The notes beneath the pieces are model-generated. The model was given only the letters and a program-made list of their open reading frames with translations. It was not told the DNA's origin and searched no databases. The position numbers and the translations under genes were made by a program. Of a stretch of 64,000 bases of DNA, positions 26,913-35,613 are shown piece after piece. The stretch is from Haloarcula pelagica (GTDB lineage Archaea; Halobacteriota; Halobacteria; Halobacteriales; Haloarculaceae). Every line of letters begins with the position of its first letter. Positions within the stretch are counted from its first letter, which is position 1. The stretch lies in assembly GCF_030127105.1 (NCBI RefSeq), contig NZ_CP126161.1, positions 62,001 to 126,000 of the forward strand, in the 5' to 3' direction.

Positions 26913-28873
26913 ATGGCGACCACGGAACAGTCCGAGACCCAGCGGTGGCTCGTCCGAAAGACGGCCTGGCTCTACGAGCCGCTCAGGCGCTTTTTCGCGA
27001 CGCGGACGGACCGGCACCTCGGGCTCCGGGAGCAGCTCAACGCGGCTCGGATGCCGGTGACCGTCGAGGCGTATCTCGCCAGGTCGGCGGTTCTGGCGAT
27101 CATCACGGGTGTTCTCGGGGCCGGGATCGGGCTGGCGATCAGCTGGTGGGCGGCCACGACCGGCGTGCTGTCGACGCTGTCCGGGGTCTCGGGGACCGGA
27201 GCACTGGGGCGGTTCGTCAGCGACAACCGGACGCTCGTGGTCAGTCTCGTCCTTCCGGTGGTGTCGGGGACGCTGCTTGCCGTCGGGACCTGGTACGTCC
27301 GGTACTACCTGCCCAGTCAGCGAGCGACGGCCAGGGCGCGGCGGCTCGCGCTCGTCTACCCCTCCGGCGTGACCTACATGTACGCGCTCTCCCGGGGCGG
27401 GCTGACATCGTCGAGATCCTCCGCCGACTCGCCGAGGACGAGGAGACCTACGGCGAGGTCGCCCGGGAGGCCGCGCTCGTGACGAACCAGATGGACTACC
27501 TCGGCAGGGACTTCCTCCAGGCGCTCCGGGAGGCCAGCGAGGTGACGCCGTCGCCCCTGCTCAGTGACTTCTTCAGCGACTTGCTGAGTATCGTCGAGTC
27601 CGGGGGATCGGTCGACTCGTTCCTCGCGGATCAGCGCGAGGACGCTATACAGGACGCGCGCTCGGTGCAGGCGGAGTATCTGGAACGGGTCGAACTGTTC
27701 GCGGAGGTGTACGTCACACTGTTGATCGCCGGCCCGCTGTTCGTCCTCATCCTGCTGATGGTCATCGGAATCACCGGTACGTCGACGCTGCGGGAGGTAA
27801 ACGCCATCGTCTACGTCGGTATCCCGCTGGGGTCGACGCTGGCGATCCTCGTCCTCGACCAGTTGGGCGCGCCGTTCCGGCAGCGCACGCTCGCGGCCAC
27901 CGAGCCGATCCTGGAGCCGCCGACCGTTCCGGACGACCAGGCCGCGAAGGCCTACGCGAAGCGGAAACGTCGGGCGCAGTTGCTCGACACGCTCACCCAT
28001 CCGTGGCGGCTGTTCCTCGACCGGCCGCCTCACGTCCTCACGTTGTCGGTCCCGCTCGCCGCCGCGGTGGTCGGTGCCCTCGTCGCCGGTGACCTCGCCT
28101 CGGTCGGCCTGTCGGCGCTATTCGACACGCCGCTGCGAACGACGGTTCTGCTGATCGTCGTGCCGCTGTTCGTCGCGCTCGTCCCGCTGGCAGCGTTCCA
28201 GGAACTCCGGCAGCGACGCCTCGATACGATCCGGCGCCGGTTCCCGAACGTCCTCTCGTCGTGGGCCAGTGCCAACCGGATGGGGTTGCGGCCCTCGGAG
28301 GCACTCCGTCTGGCGAGCGAGCGGGCCGACACGGCCCTCTCGGCGGAGATGCGCCGGGTGAACGATGAGACGGAGTGGTTCGACGACCTCCGTGGGGCGC
28401 TGTTACGTCTCGCTCGCCGGTCCCGGACCAGGATCGTCACGCGGACGCTACGGCTCATCGTCGAGGCCGACGAAGCCAGCGGGAACCTCGACGAGACACT
28501 GTCGGTCGCCGCCGAGGACGCTCGGATGCAGCGCGAACTCGAACGGGCGCGGACCCGGGAGCTATCCTCGTACGTCGTCGCCGCGCTCGTCTCCTTTTTC
28601 GTCTATCTGGCCATCCTCCTGTTGATCAACGAGTTCTACTTCGAGCAGGCGGTCGCGGTGGGCCAGCAGGCGACTACGGACGCGGAACTGCCGGTGAGTC
28701 TCCAGTCGATCGACACGGCAGGGTTCAAACTCGCCTTCATCCACTCGTCGCTGGTGCAGGCTCTGTTTATCGGGCTCGTGGCCGGAAAGCTATCGAGCGG
28801 GCGAGTCCTGGCGGGTCTCAAGTACAGTCTCGGACTGATGATCGTGACGGTCGTCGCGTTCGGGGTGGTCTGA
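26913..28873 (+). CDS. Type II/IV secretion membrane platform, PilC/TadC-like (frameshifted)
   Basis: About 654 residues after correction. It begins MATTEQSETQRWLVRKTAWL, with a T2SSF repeat and helices at IITGVLGAGIGLAISWWAAT and VVSLVLPVVSGTLLAVGTWY. At the GGG run 27399-27401 one G is missing; restoring it joins YALSRGGADIVEILRRLAED to a long frame that carries the second T2SSF half (VLSSWASANRMGLRPSEALR, VEADEASGNLDETLSVAAED) and ends with paired helices. The protein is the inner-membrane anchor for the ATPase encoded just upstream. TGA 28871-28873 is followed by the GTG of the pilin-like gene after one base. Confidence 0.88.
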
Positions 28874-28874
28874 C

Positions 28875-30994
28875 GTGAACGGGCACTCGCTGTGCGACGA
28901 CGGTCGCGGCCAGTCGGCCGTCATCGGATTCGTCCTGATGTTCGGCCTGTTGATCCTCCTGATGAGCGTCCTCCAGGTGAGCGCCGTTCCCGCCTGGAAC
29001 CAGGGTGAGGAGTTCGCTCACAGCCAGCAGGTCCGCAGCGAACTCGAACTGTTGCGCGACGACGTGACCACGGCGGCCGCGACCGGGCGGGTGACCTCCG
29101 AGTCGGTCACGCTCGGCTCCGGTACCCGAGACGCCCCTTCCTGCTCAACCCCGCCGATCCGGCGGGTCGGCTCAACACGACGACCCCGGGAGCCGTCGAA
29201 CTGGAGAACCTCACGGCCAGCGGCGAGACGGGCGACTACTGGGCCGGTGGGACACAGCGGTTCGAGACGCGCCACCTCGTCTACCGGCCGCAGTACAACG
29301 AGTACGACAACGCGCCGACGACGGTGCTGGAGAACAGTGTCCTCTACGACCGCTACGGGGAGCGGGCTCGTCCGCTGACATCGGAACGAGTGGTCGCCGG
29401 ACGGCGAATCACGCTCGTGATGCTGAACGGCTCGCTGTCGCGGAGCGCGACGACCGCAACGGACATCGAACTGACGCCGGTCAGCGCGCCCGAGCAGGTG
29501 ACCAGTGTCGAGGGCGACGGACCGGTCCGGCTCCGACTGCCGACTCGACTCGACAGAGAGGCGTGGAACGAACTCCTTCGCGACGAGTTCGTCCGGAACG
29601 GGGGCCACGTCCACGACAACGTCACGGTCACATCGGGGTCGCCGTACGATACGGTCACGATCACACTCGAACGCAACCAGACGTACGATCTGCGGATGGC
29701 GAGAGTCGACATCGGCGAGCAGTCGACTCAGGCCCCGGCTCACTACATCACTGCCGACGAGAGCGGGCTGGCGACCCTGTCGAGTGGCCGCTCACAGCGG
29801 GTCGTCTTCGAGGTCAGGGACCGGTTCAACAACCCTGTCAGCGGTGTCCGGGTGAACGCGACCGTCGGAACCAACGGGAGCGTCTCGCCGGTCGATCCGG
29901 TGACGGACCGGCAGGGACACGCCACCTTCCGCTACACCGCGTCGACGCCGGGAACGGCACGGATCGACGGGACTTTGGGGACGAGTCCCGGGGCGCTTGA
30001 GACCGCGACGGTCCGTGTCGACGTGGCCGGCGGCGCGACGACCACCGGGAGTGTGGACGGCGAAGGGCCGCTCGTGACCGGCATCGACACGTCGGCCACG
30101 ACCGCCAGTGGGCAGTCGATCCCACGGGGTGAGACCACGAACCTGACGGCGACGGCCACGGACTTCCAGCGCGGCGGGGTCGACATCTACGCGGTCGAGT
30201 GGTGGTCCGACAGGGCCACGCCCGGCGGCGGCCCCGGCAGCGGGTTCGCGTTTGCGCCGGCCGACGGGGAGTACGACAGCGTCGACGAAACCGTCACCGC
30301 CCCAGTCGACACGACCGGCTGGGACACGGGGACGCACAACCTCTCTGTTCGCGCTCGGGACGCCAACGGGAACTGGGGGCCTGTCGAGTCGTACACGGTC
30401 GTCGTCACGGCCGGCAGTACCGACCCGCCGGGCGCGCTGGCCTACGACGACGAGAACGAGAACGGCCGGTACGACAGCGGGGAGACGACCTATACGCGAT
30501 CCCAGTTGGAGAGCGGCCTCGACGACGACCGCGTGAACCTCGTCGTCCCGGCCGACGTGGGCAGCTTGAACCTCCGCGGCGGCGAGCTGAGAACCCGGAG
30601 CATGGTCATCCGAGCCGAGATCGACACCAGGGGTGGCGACGTGAAACTGACCGCCGAGCGGACAGTCGACATCGCCGGGACGACGGTACTCGCGCGTGGC
30701 GGGAACATCGAACTCACGGCGGGCGAGGGCGGGTCCGGCCGACTGATCGCCACCGGGGCGACGATAGACACCAACCGGGACATCGTGTTGCGGTCCGACG
30801 GCGATATCTCCCTCGATGGTGCGACGGTCAGTGCCGGTCGCGGTGCCGACATCGAAGTCGACCTGGGCACGGGGCGCGCGACGCTGTTCGTCGGCGGGGC
30901 GAGGATCGTAGACAGCGACGACACAATCGACTACGAACCCGCGGACGCTTCGGTCGATGGTAGTCCCACGAGCGGCCGCGTCGAGAGCGACTGA
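28875..30994 (+). CDS. Pilin-like secreted adhesin with Ig and beta-helix-like domains (frameshifted)
   Basis: About 707 residues after correction, GTG start. The N terminus CDDGRGQSAVIGFVLMFGLL is a class III (prepilin-type) signal with a hydrophobic core. At the CCCC run 29134-29137 one C is missing; adding it gives SGTRDAPFLLNPADPAGRLN and continues. Mid-protein (about residues 285-395) is a bacterial Ig-like (Big_1-type) domain with RFNNPVSGVRVNATVGTNGS. A second beta-sandwich follows (IDTSATTASGQSIPRGETTN). The last 190 residues (DDENENGRYDSGETTYTRSQ onward) show short strands such as GGDVKLTAERTVDIAGTTV and GGNIELTAG that look like a right-handed beta-helix. It is last in the ATPase-platform-pilin order and is probably the exported product of that machine. 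Confidence 0.82.
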
Positions 30995-31020
30995 TCGGCC
31001 GGCACGGCCGCCGCTGGCGT

Positions 31021-31032
31021 GTGGGTTTATGC
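31021..31032 (+). promoter_or_regulatory. TATA-like element of coxC
   Basis: GTGGGTTTATGC, with TTTATG centred about 28 bp before ATG 31056; consistent with leaderless initiation. Confidence 0.5.
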
Positions 31033-31055
31033 CCCGCCGACCGTATGCTCGGAGT

Positions 31056-31880
31056 ATGGCCGGGTCGACGGACGTAGCGGCCGAGCACGCTGAGAGCGGC
31101 GACGAGCACGGCGAGCACGAGCATCGGAGTCGGTGGCCGCTCGTCGCCGCCGTCGGGGCGGCCGCCCTCTACTTCGGTGCCGGGTTCTTCTTCGTCGGCC
31201 GGGACTTGCTGCCGACGATACTCCCGACCGTCCTCGCTGCCGTCGGTGCGGTCGGCCTCGTGGCCGGGCTCGCCGGCTGGGCCAACGAGGCGTTCATCGC
31301 GGATTACCGGACCGAACGAGGCACCGAGGGGGGAATCTACACCGGCGGGATGGTCATGTTTCTGGTCTCCGACGTGGCGACGTTCTCGGCGGGGTTCGTC
31401 TACTACGCGTTCATCCGCGTCGGCGCGTGGCCCCCCGAGCATCTTCCGGAACTGCTCGGGTCGCTGGTCGTCATCAACACCGCCCTCCTGCTCGCCAGTA
31501 GCGTCACGATCCACTACGCCCATCACGCGCTGGAACGGGGCGATCGCCGCCGGTTCCTCGGGCTGTTGGGCGTCACGCTCGGGCTCGGGATCGTCTTCCT
31601 GGGCGGCCAGGTGGTCGAGTACTACGAGTTCGTCGTCGGCGAGGGGTTCACCCTGACCAGCGGCGTCTTCGCCAGCGCCTTCTTCGGGCTGACCGGGCTG
31701 CACGGCCTCCACGTCGCGCTGGGCGTGGTGTTGCTCGGGATCACGTTCGGACGGGCGCTTCGGGGCCACTACTCGGCCGAGCGTGACACCGCGGTGGGGA
31801 CCGTCTCTCTGTACTGGCACTTCGTCGACGCCGTCTGGATCTTCCTCGTCCTCCTTGTTTACGTCGGCGCCGCGCTCTGA
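31056..31880 (+). CDS. coxC: Cytochrome c oxidase subunit III
   Basis: 274 residues, seven transmembrane helices. The N terminus is charged and histidine-rich (AAEHAESGDEHGEHEHRS). Family hallmarks are EGGIYTGGMVMFLVSDVATF (with the helix III glutamate/aspartate pattern), SSVTIHYAHHALERGD, LGGQVVEYYEFV, LTGLHGLHVALGVVLLG and SLYWHFVDAVWIFLVLLVYV. It stabilises subunit I and its oxygen and proton channels. ATG 31056 is selected by the TATA spacing. It converges on the small membrane protein downstream of coxA, 2 bp apart. Confidence 0.94.
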   Translation: MAGSTDVAAEHAESGDEHGEHEHRSRWPLVAAVGAAALYFGAGFFFVGRDLLPTILPTVLAAVGAVGLVAGLAGWANEAFIADYRTERGTEGGIYTGGMVMFLVSDVATFSAGFVYYAFIRVGAWPPEHLPELLGSLVVINTALLLASSVTIHYAHHALERGDRRRFLGLLGVTLGLGIVFLGGQVVEYYEFVVGEGFTLTSGVFASAFFGLTGLHGLHVALGVVLLGITFGRALRGHYSAERDTAVGTVSLYWHFVDAVWIFLVLLVYVGAAL

Positions 31881-31882
31881 GA

Positions 31883-32401
31883 TCAGGCCTCGACCGACCG
31901 TTCGAGCGCGACGAGTTTCCGGTACAGCGGCGGCGTCAGGATACCGACGACGCCCAGTCCGATCGCGAACAGTCCGAGCGGGAACTGCAAGGGTGCGGCC
32001 TGGAAACAGGGGTTCTCGGAGACGACAGTGACGTAGTGTCGTTCACCTTCGTAGGTGACGAGGCTCCCGTTCCGGAACGCCGGCCCGTTCGGGAACGACC
32101 CCTCGACGTGTGCCTCACCGCGGGCGTCGGCCAGCCCCTCCCGAAACGCCGCCCGTTCGGCCGGAGAGAGCTCCGCGAACTGGAAGCGAGCGAGCTGTGG
32201 CTGGCTCGTGGCGAAGCGCTGGCTCGTCTCTTCGGGTCCCTCGACGGCGATCGACGGCTCGCCGCAGCCGCCGATCTGCTCCTGTGCGATCGCGTAGCCG
32301 CCCGGGACGGCCCCGCCGATCCCGACGGCGACCAGCAACACGCCCAGGAACGGGGCGACGTAGGTGAAAAGCACCGACCCGTCGTCGGCCGACTCGCTCA
32401 T
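31883..32401 (-). CDS. Oxidase-associated two-span membrane protein
   Basis: 172 residues. One helix at the N terminus (VLFTYVAPFLGVLLVAVGIG), an extracytoplasmic domain of about 95 residues with two cysteines (IGGCGEPSIAVEGPEETSQR; VVSENPCFQAAPLQF) that could form a disulfide, and a second helix (PLGLFAIGLGVVGILTPPLY). It starts 3 bp after the coxA stop, so it shares the coxA transcript. A role in oxidase assembly or as an accessory subunit is inferred from position only; I do not recognise the family with confidence. Confidence 0.75.
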   Translation of the reverse strand: MSESADDGSVLFTYVAPFLGVLLVAVGIGGAVPGGYAIAQEQIGGCGEPSIAVEGPEETSQRFATSQPQLARFQFAELSPAERAAFREGLADARGEAHVEGSFPNGPAFRNGSLVTYEGERHYVTVVSENPCFQAAPLQFPLGLFAIGLGVVGILTPPLYRKLVALERSVEA

Positions 32402-32404
32402 CGA

Positions 32405-34678
32405 TCACTCCTCCGCCCGGCGTCGTTTGCGCCGGCGTGACTGCAGGAACTGGAAGGTGACCGCGAGACCGAGCCCGTAGGCCCAGTGGGCGACCAGGAC
32501 GAACCCGAGATAGCCAAGCAGCACCAGCCCCTGCTGGCCGGTGTAGAAGGCGATCGCGAACCCTGTCGAGATCAGCGTCGCGAACACCGTCCCCGTCTCG
32601 AAGAGGTATCGTCCGGGGAGGTACTCCTGGAACGCCAGGAACAGGAGCGGCCAGGTGACGGTCCCACCGACGAGGAACAGCGCAGCGCCGAACAGCGGAT
32701 CGGCCGGTAACCCGACTGGCTCGGCGATCTCGCCGAACGACACCGGGTCGAGCACGTCGACGACGATCGCGGTTCCGAGCCCGCCCGCCATCAGGACCGT
32801 CCCGACGAATCCGCCGGCCGCCGCGGCGGACGCGTTGCGATAGACGTTCTCCGCGACGCTGCCGACGCCGCCCAGCAGCCCCATCGGTTCCAGTTCCGGT
32901 GCGTACGAGCGACGGGTCGAGTCGGGCGTCGCCGGCTCCAGATCGTACTTCTCGACCATCCGCTCCTCGAACCACTGCCACTCCTTCGTGAACTGGTTGG
33001 TCGCTTTCAGTTTCCAGGGATCGGTCGTCTGGACGACGGCGCCGCGCCAGTACGAGACGAGCATGTTGTACAGCCACAGCAGCGCGCTCAGGCCGATGAC
33101 GTAGGCCCCGACGGTCGCGATCTGCTGGGCGAGCTGGTACTCCGGCGGGTAGATCGCCTGCCGGCGCGGCAGGCCCACGCCGCCGATGATCAGCAGCGTC
33201 ATGAACGTGACCACCGATCCGAAGATGAGCAGGACGGACTGGAACTTCGCGAGCCGCGTGTCGTACCAGCGGCCGGTGATCAGCGGGTACCAGTAGTAGC
33301 TCGCCGCGATCATCATGAAGGGGATGATACCGACGACGATGAGGTGGAAGTGGCCGACGACGTAGTAGGTGCCGTGATAGAGGATGTCGATGGGGATGAC
33401 CGCGAGGAAGACGCCGGTGACGCCCCCGACGATGAACGTCCCGATGCTACCGGCACAGAGAATAAAGGGCGCCGAGAGCTGTATGTCGCCGTCCCACATC
33501 GTCGTGATCCAGTTGAACACCTTGATCGCGCTCGGGACGGCGATGGCGATGGAGATGGCCATGAACGACGCCTTCACGCGGGGGTCGACACTCGTGGTGA
33601 ACATGTGGTGGGCCCAGACGCCGAAAGAGAGGACCGCCAGCCCCAGCGTCGAGTAGACGATGAACTGGTAGCCAAACAGTTTGCGCCCGACGAACTTCGG
33701 GAGGATCGTGCTCATCAGCCCGGTGGCCGGCAGGAAGAGGATGTACACCTCGGGGTGGCCCCAGAACCAGAACAGGTGTTGCCAGAGGATCGCGCCCCCG
33801 CCCTCCGTCGCGAAGAAGGTCGTCGCCAGGTTCCGGTCGAGCAGGAGCATCACTAGCGCGCTGCCCAAAAGCGGGAAGGCAAACAGCGCGATGCCGCTTG
33901 TGACCAGCATGTTCCAGGAGAAGATGTCCAGGTTCGCCCAGGTGACATCGTCGCCCCGTTCGTAGACGACGGTGACGATGAAGTTGATCGCGCCGACGGT
34001 CGTGGCGATGCCGCTGAGATGGAGCCCGAGCAACAGCAGGTCGATCTGTGGGTTCGGTTGCTGGACCGACAGCGGCGCGTACAGCGTCCAGCCGATGCTG
34101 ACCTCGCGGATCGTGAGGAAGAACTGGATGCTCTCGTCGGGGAGAAAGAGGCTCAGGACCTGTCCGCCGACTTGGACGAGCAGCCCCATCCGCGCGAGCA
34201 GGAGGGCGGGCGGCAACAGCCAGAAGCCGATGGCGTTGACCCGGGGGAAGGCCATGTCGTCGGCGCCGATGAGCAGGGGGAGGACGTAGTTCCCGACGCC
34301 GAAGAAGACCGGCAGGACGAAGAAGATGAGCATCGTCAGGCCGTGGGTCGTAAAGAGCGCGTTGTAGGTCTCCGGCGTCCAGATGTCAGCTGGGGGAGTC
34401 AGCAACTCGGTCCGGAGCATCATCGCGTCGACGCCGCCCCACAGGCCGGCGATGGTCCCGAAGGCGATATACAGCAGGCCGATGTCACGGTGGTTCGTCG
34501 TCGTCAGCCACCGGTACACTTCCGACTGGAGGCGCCCGATCTCGAACTCGATCTCCTCGCGGGTCGTGTAGCCGCCGTCACTCTCCGGACGGGCGGCGTG
34601 GCGGGCGCGAAACCAGACGACTGCGACAGTGAGCGCGAGAACGGCGAGTGCCGATCCCTCGACGATCGCTCGGTTCAT
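32405..34678 (-). CDS. coxA: Cytochrome c oxidase subunit I
   Basis: 757 residues, about 15 transmembrane helices. The haem-copper core has the haem ligand region FTTHGLTMLIFFVLPVFF, the CuB histidine with the cross-linked tyrosine in WGHPEVYILFLPATG (about residue 308; the GHPEVY form marks an A-type oxidase), the HH pair in WAHHMFTTSVDP and the haem ligands in VGHFHLIVVG. An N-terminal extra helix (GSALAVLALTVAVVWF) and a C-terminal extension of about 200 residues with more helices (VGGTVTWPLLFLAFQEYLPG) are longer than the basic subunit and typical of haloarchaeal forms. The start codon overlaps the stop of an 18-codon ORF. Confidence 0.96.
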   Translation of the reverse strand: MNRAIVEGSALAVLALTVAVVWFRARHAARPESDGGYTTREEIEFEIGRLQSEVYRWLTTTNHRDIGLLYIAFGTIAGLWGGVDAMMLRTELLTPPADIWTPETYNALFTTHGLTMLIFFVLPVFFGVGNYVLPLLIGADDMAFPRVNAIGFWLLPPALLLARMGLLVQVGGQVLSLFLPDESIQFFLTIREVSIGWTLYAPLSVQQPNPQIDLLLLGLHLSGIATTVGAINFIVTVVYERGDDVTWANLDIFSWNMLVTSGIALFAFPLLGSALVMLLLDRNLATTFFATEGGGAILWQHLFWFWGHPEVYILFLPATGLMSTILPKFVGRKLFGYQFIVYSTLGLAVLSFGVWAHHMFTTSVDPRVKASFMAISIAIAVPSAIKVFNWITTMWDGDIQLSAPFILCAGSIGTFIVGGVTGVFLAVIPIDILYHGTYYVVGHFHLIVVGIIPFMMIAASYYWYPLITGRWYDTRLAKFQSVLLIFGSVVTFMTLLIIGGVGLPRRQAIYPPEYQLAQQIATVGAYVIGLSALLWLYNMLVSYWRGAVVQTTDPWKLKATNQFTKEWQWFEERMVEKYDLEPATPDSTRRSYAPELEPMGLLGGVGSVAENVYRNASAAAAGGFVGTVLMAGGLGTAIVVDVLDPVSFGEIAEPVGLPADPLFGAALFLVGGTVTWPLLFLAFQEYLPGRYLFETGTVFATLISTGFAIAFYTGQQGLVLLGYLGFVLVAHWAYGLGLAVTFQFLQSRRRKRRRAEE

Positions 34679-34731
34679 CGGTGTCGAGAGCGGGCAGCGG
34701 CGATCAGCACCGGTACGGCCGAGACAGGCAT
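34675..34731 (-). CDS. 18-codon leader ORF coupled to coxA
   Basis: Encodes MPVSAVPVLIAAARSRHR and ends in TGA that overlaps the coxA ATG (ATGA). Its ATG lies 30 bp downstream of a TATA-like TTTTATG, the correct distance for a leaderless mRNA, so ribosomes loading at the 5' end would translate this ORF first and then reinitiate at coxA. It may be a regulatory leader peptide. A frameshift error that detached the true coxA N terminus is possible. No homologue is known to me. Confidence 0.45.
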   Translation of the reverse strand: MPVSAVPVLIAAARSRHR

Positions 34732-34739
34732 TACCACAG
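34728..34739 (-). promoter_or_regulatory. 12-nt start-site element, coxA side
   Basis: Minus strand CTGTGGTAATGC, identical to the element at 34841-34852 in inverted orientation. The ATG inside it opens the 18-codon ORF. It overlaps the predicted transcription start, so it may be an operator or an initiator element. Confidence 0.5.
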
Positions 34740-34754
34740 TCTGACAGGGCGACT

Positions 34755-34766
34755 CACATAAAACTA
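34755..34766 (-). promoter_or_regulatory. TATA box of the coxA transcript
   Basis: Minus strand GTAGTTTTATGTGA covers TTTTATG at 34757-34763, about 30 bp before ATG 34731 and about 80 bp before the coxA ATG. Confidence 0.5.
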
Positions 34767-34813
34767 CGCGACGGCACGGGGCTTCCGGTGGTCCGCCCGC
34801 GGTGTCGCTGCCC

Positions 34814-34825
34814 AACCTATATGTC
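34814..34825 (+). promoter_or_regulatory. TATA box of coxB
   Basis: AACCTATATGTC, centred about 29 bp before ATG 34849; leaderless start. Confidence 0.55.
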
Positions 34826-34840
34826 ACCGCCGACAGAACG

Positions 34841-34852
34841 CTGTGGTAATGC
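34841..34852 (+). promoter_or_regulatory. 12-nt start-site element, coxB side
   Basis: CTGTGGTAATGC with the coxB ATG at its positions 9-11. It is the exact inverted partner of 34728-34739, 113 bp away, at the same distance from its own TATA box. Confidence 0.5.
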
Positions 34853-35571
34853 GTCGCAGCCGTGTGTTGGGCTGGCTCTGTCTCCTGGCGGCTGGAGCCG
34901 CGCTGTTCTCGACTCCCGCCGCCGCACAGTCGCTCAACCGAGCCGCCATCGACGACCTGAACGAGCAGTTGTTGTACGTCGCGCTCCCGCTGACCCTGTT
35001 CGTCGAGTTGACGCTCGTCTACGCCGTCTATCGGTTCCGGAACAACGACTCGCCGCGGCCGACGATCGACGACCCGGCACTGGAGATCACCTGGACGGCC
35101 GCCACCGGAGCCATCCTCGTCTTCGTCGGCGTCTCGGCCTTCTTCGTCATGTCGAACCCCTACATCACGCCGGCAGCGGCGGGACCGACCGACTCGGTGG
35201 CGGCCAACCCCGACGTGGAAGTGGAGGTGCTCGCCTACCAGTGGGGCTGGGAGTTCCACTACCCCGAGGCCAACGTCACGACACAGGAACGCCTCGTCCT
35301 CCCCGCGAATCAGACCGTCAGGTTGCAGATGACCTCGACGGACGTGATCCACTCGCTATACGTCCCCGATATGGGCGTCAAGCAGGACATCTACCCGGAA
35401 CAGGAGTCGGTCGCGCTGACGAACGCGACCGCGACGGGGCGTCACCGCCTCTACTGTGCCGAACTCTGTGGGTCGGGCCACTCGCGGATGCACGCCACCG
35501 TCGTCGTGGTCAACGAAAGCGAATATCGGGCGTTCCTGGACAACGAATCGACCGCGGCGGCGACGGCCTGA
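34849..35571 (+). CDS. coxB: Cytochrome c oxidase subunit II
   Basis: 241 residues. Signal peptide MRRSRVLGWLCLLAAGAALF, two transmembrane helices (LYVALPLTLFVELTLVYAVY; TWTAATGAILVFVGVSAFFV), then the extracytoplasmic cupredoxin domain. The CuA site is complete: His168 in DVIHSLYVPDMG and Cys203-Ala-Glu-Leu-Cys207 with His211 and Met214 in YCAELCGSGHSRMH. It receives electrons from halocyanin or a cytochrome and passes them to subunit I. It is divergent from coxA with a shared 170-bp control region. Confidence 0.95.
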   Translation: MRRSRVLGWLCLLAAGAALFSTPAAAQSLNRAAIDDLNEQLLYVALPLTLFVELTLVYAVYRFRNNDSPRPTIDDPALEITWTAATGAILVFVGVSAFFVMSNPYITPAAAGPTDSVAANPDVEVEVLAYQWGWEFHYPEANVTTQERLVLPANQTVRLQMTSTDVIHSLYVPDMGVKQDIYPEQESVALTNATATGRHRLYCAELCGSGHSRMHATVVVVNESEYRAFLDNESTAAATA

Positions 35572-35613
35572 CCGTCCGACACGTATTCGGCCCCCGTCGA
35601 CCTACCTCCGATA

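Noticed and set aside
29134-29137. Programmed ribosomal frameshift in the pilin-like gene
   Set aside because: The same type of error occurs at five other unrelated genes, no slippery heptamer or downstream structure is evident, and the upstream product would be useless.
34019-34744. 241-codon frame antisense to coxA
   Set aside because: coxA has complete haem and copper motifs on the other strand; the antisense peptide shows no domain.
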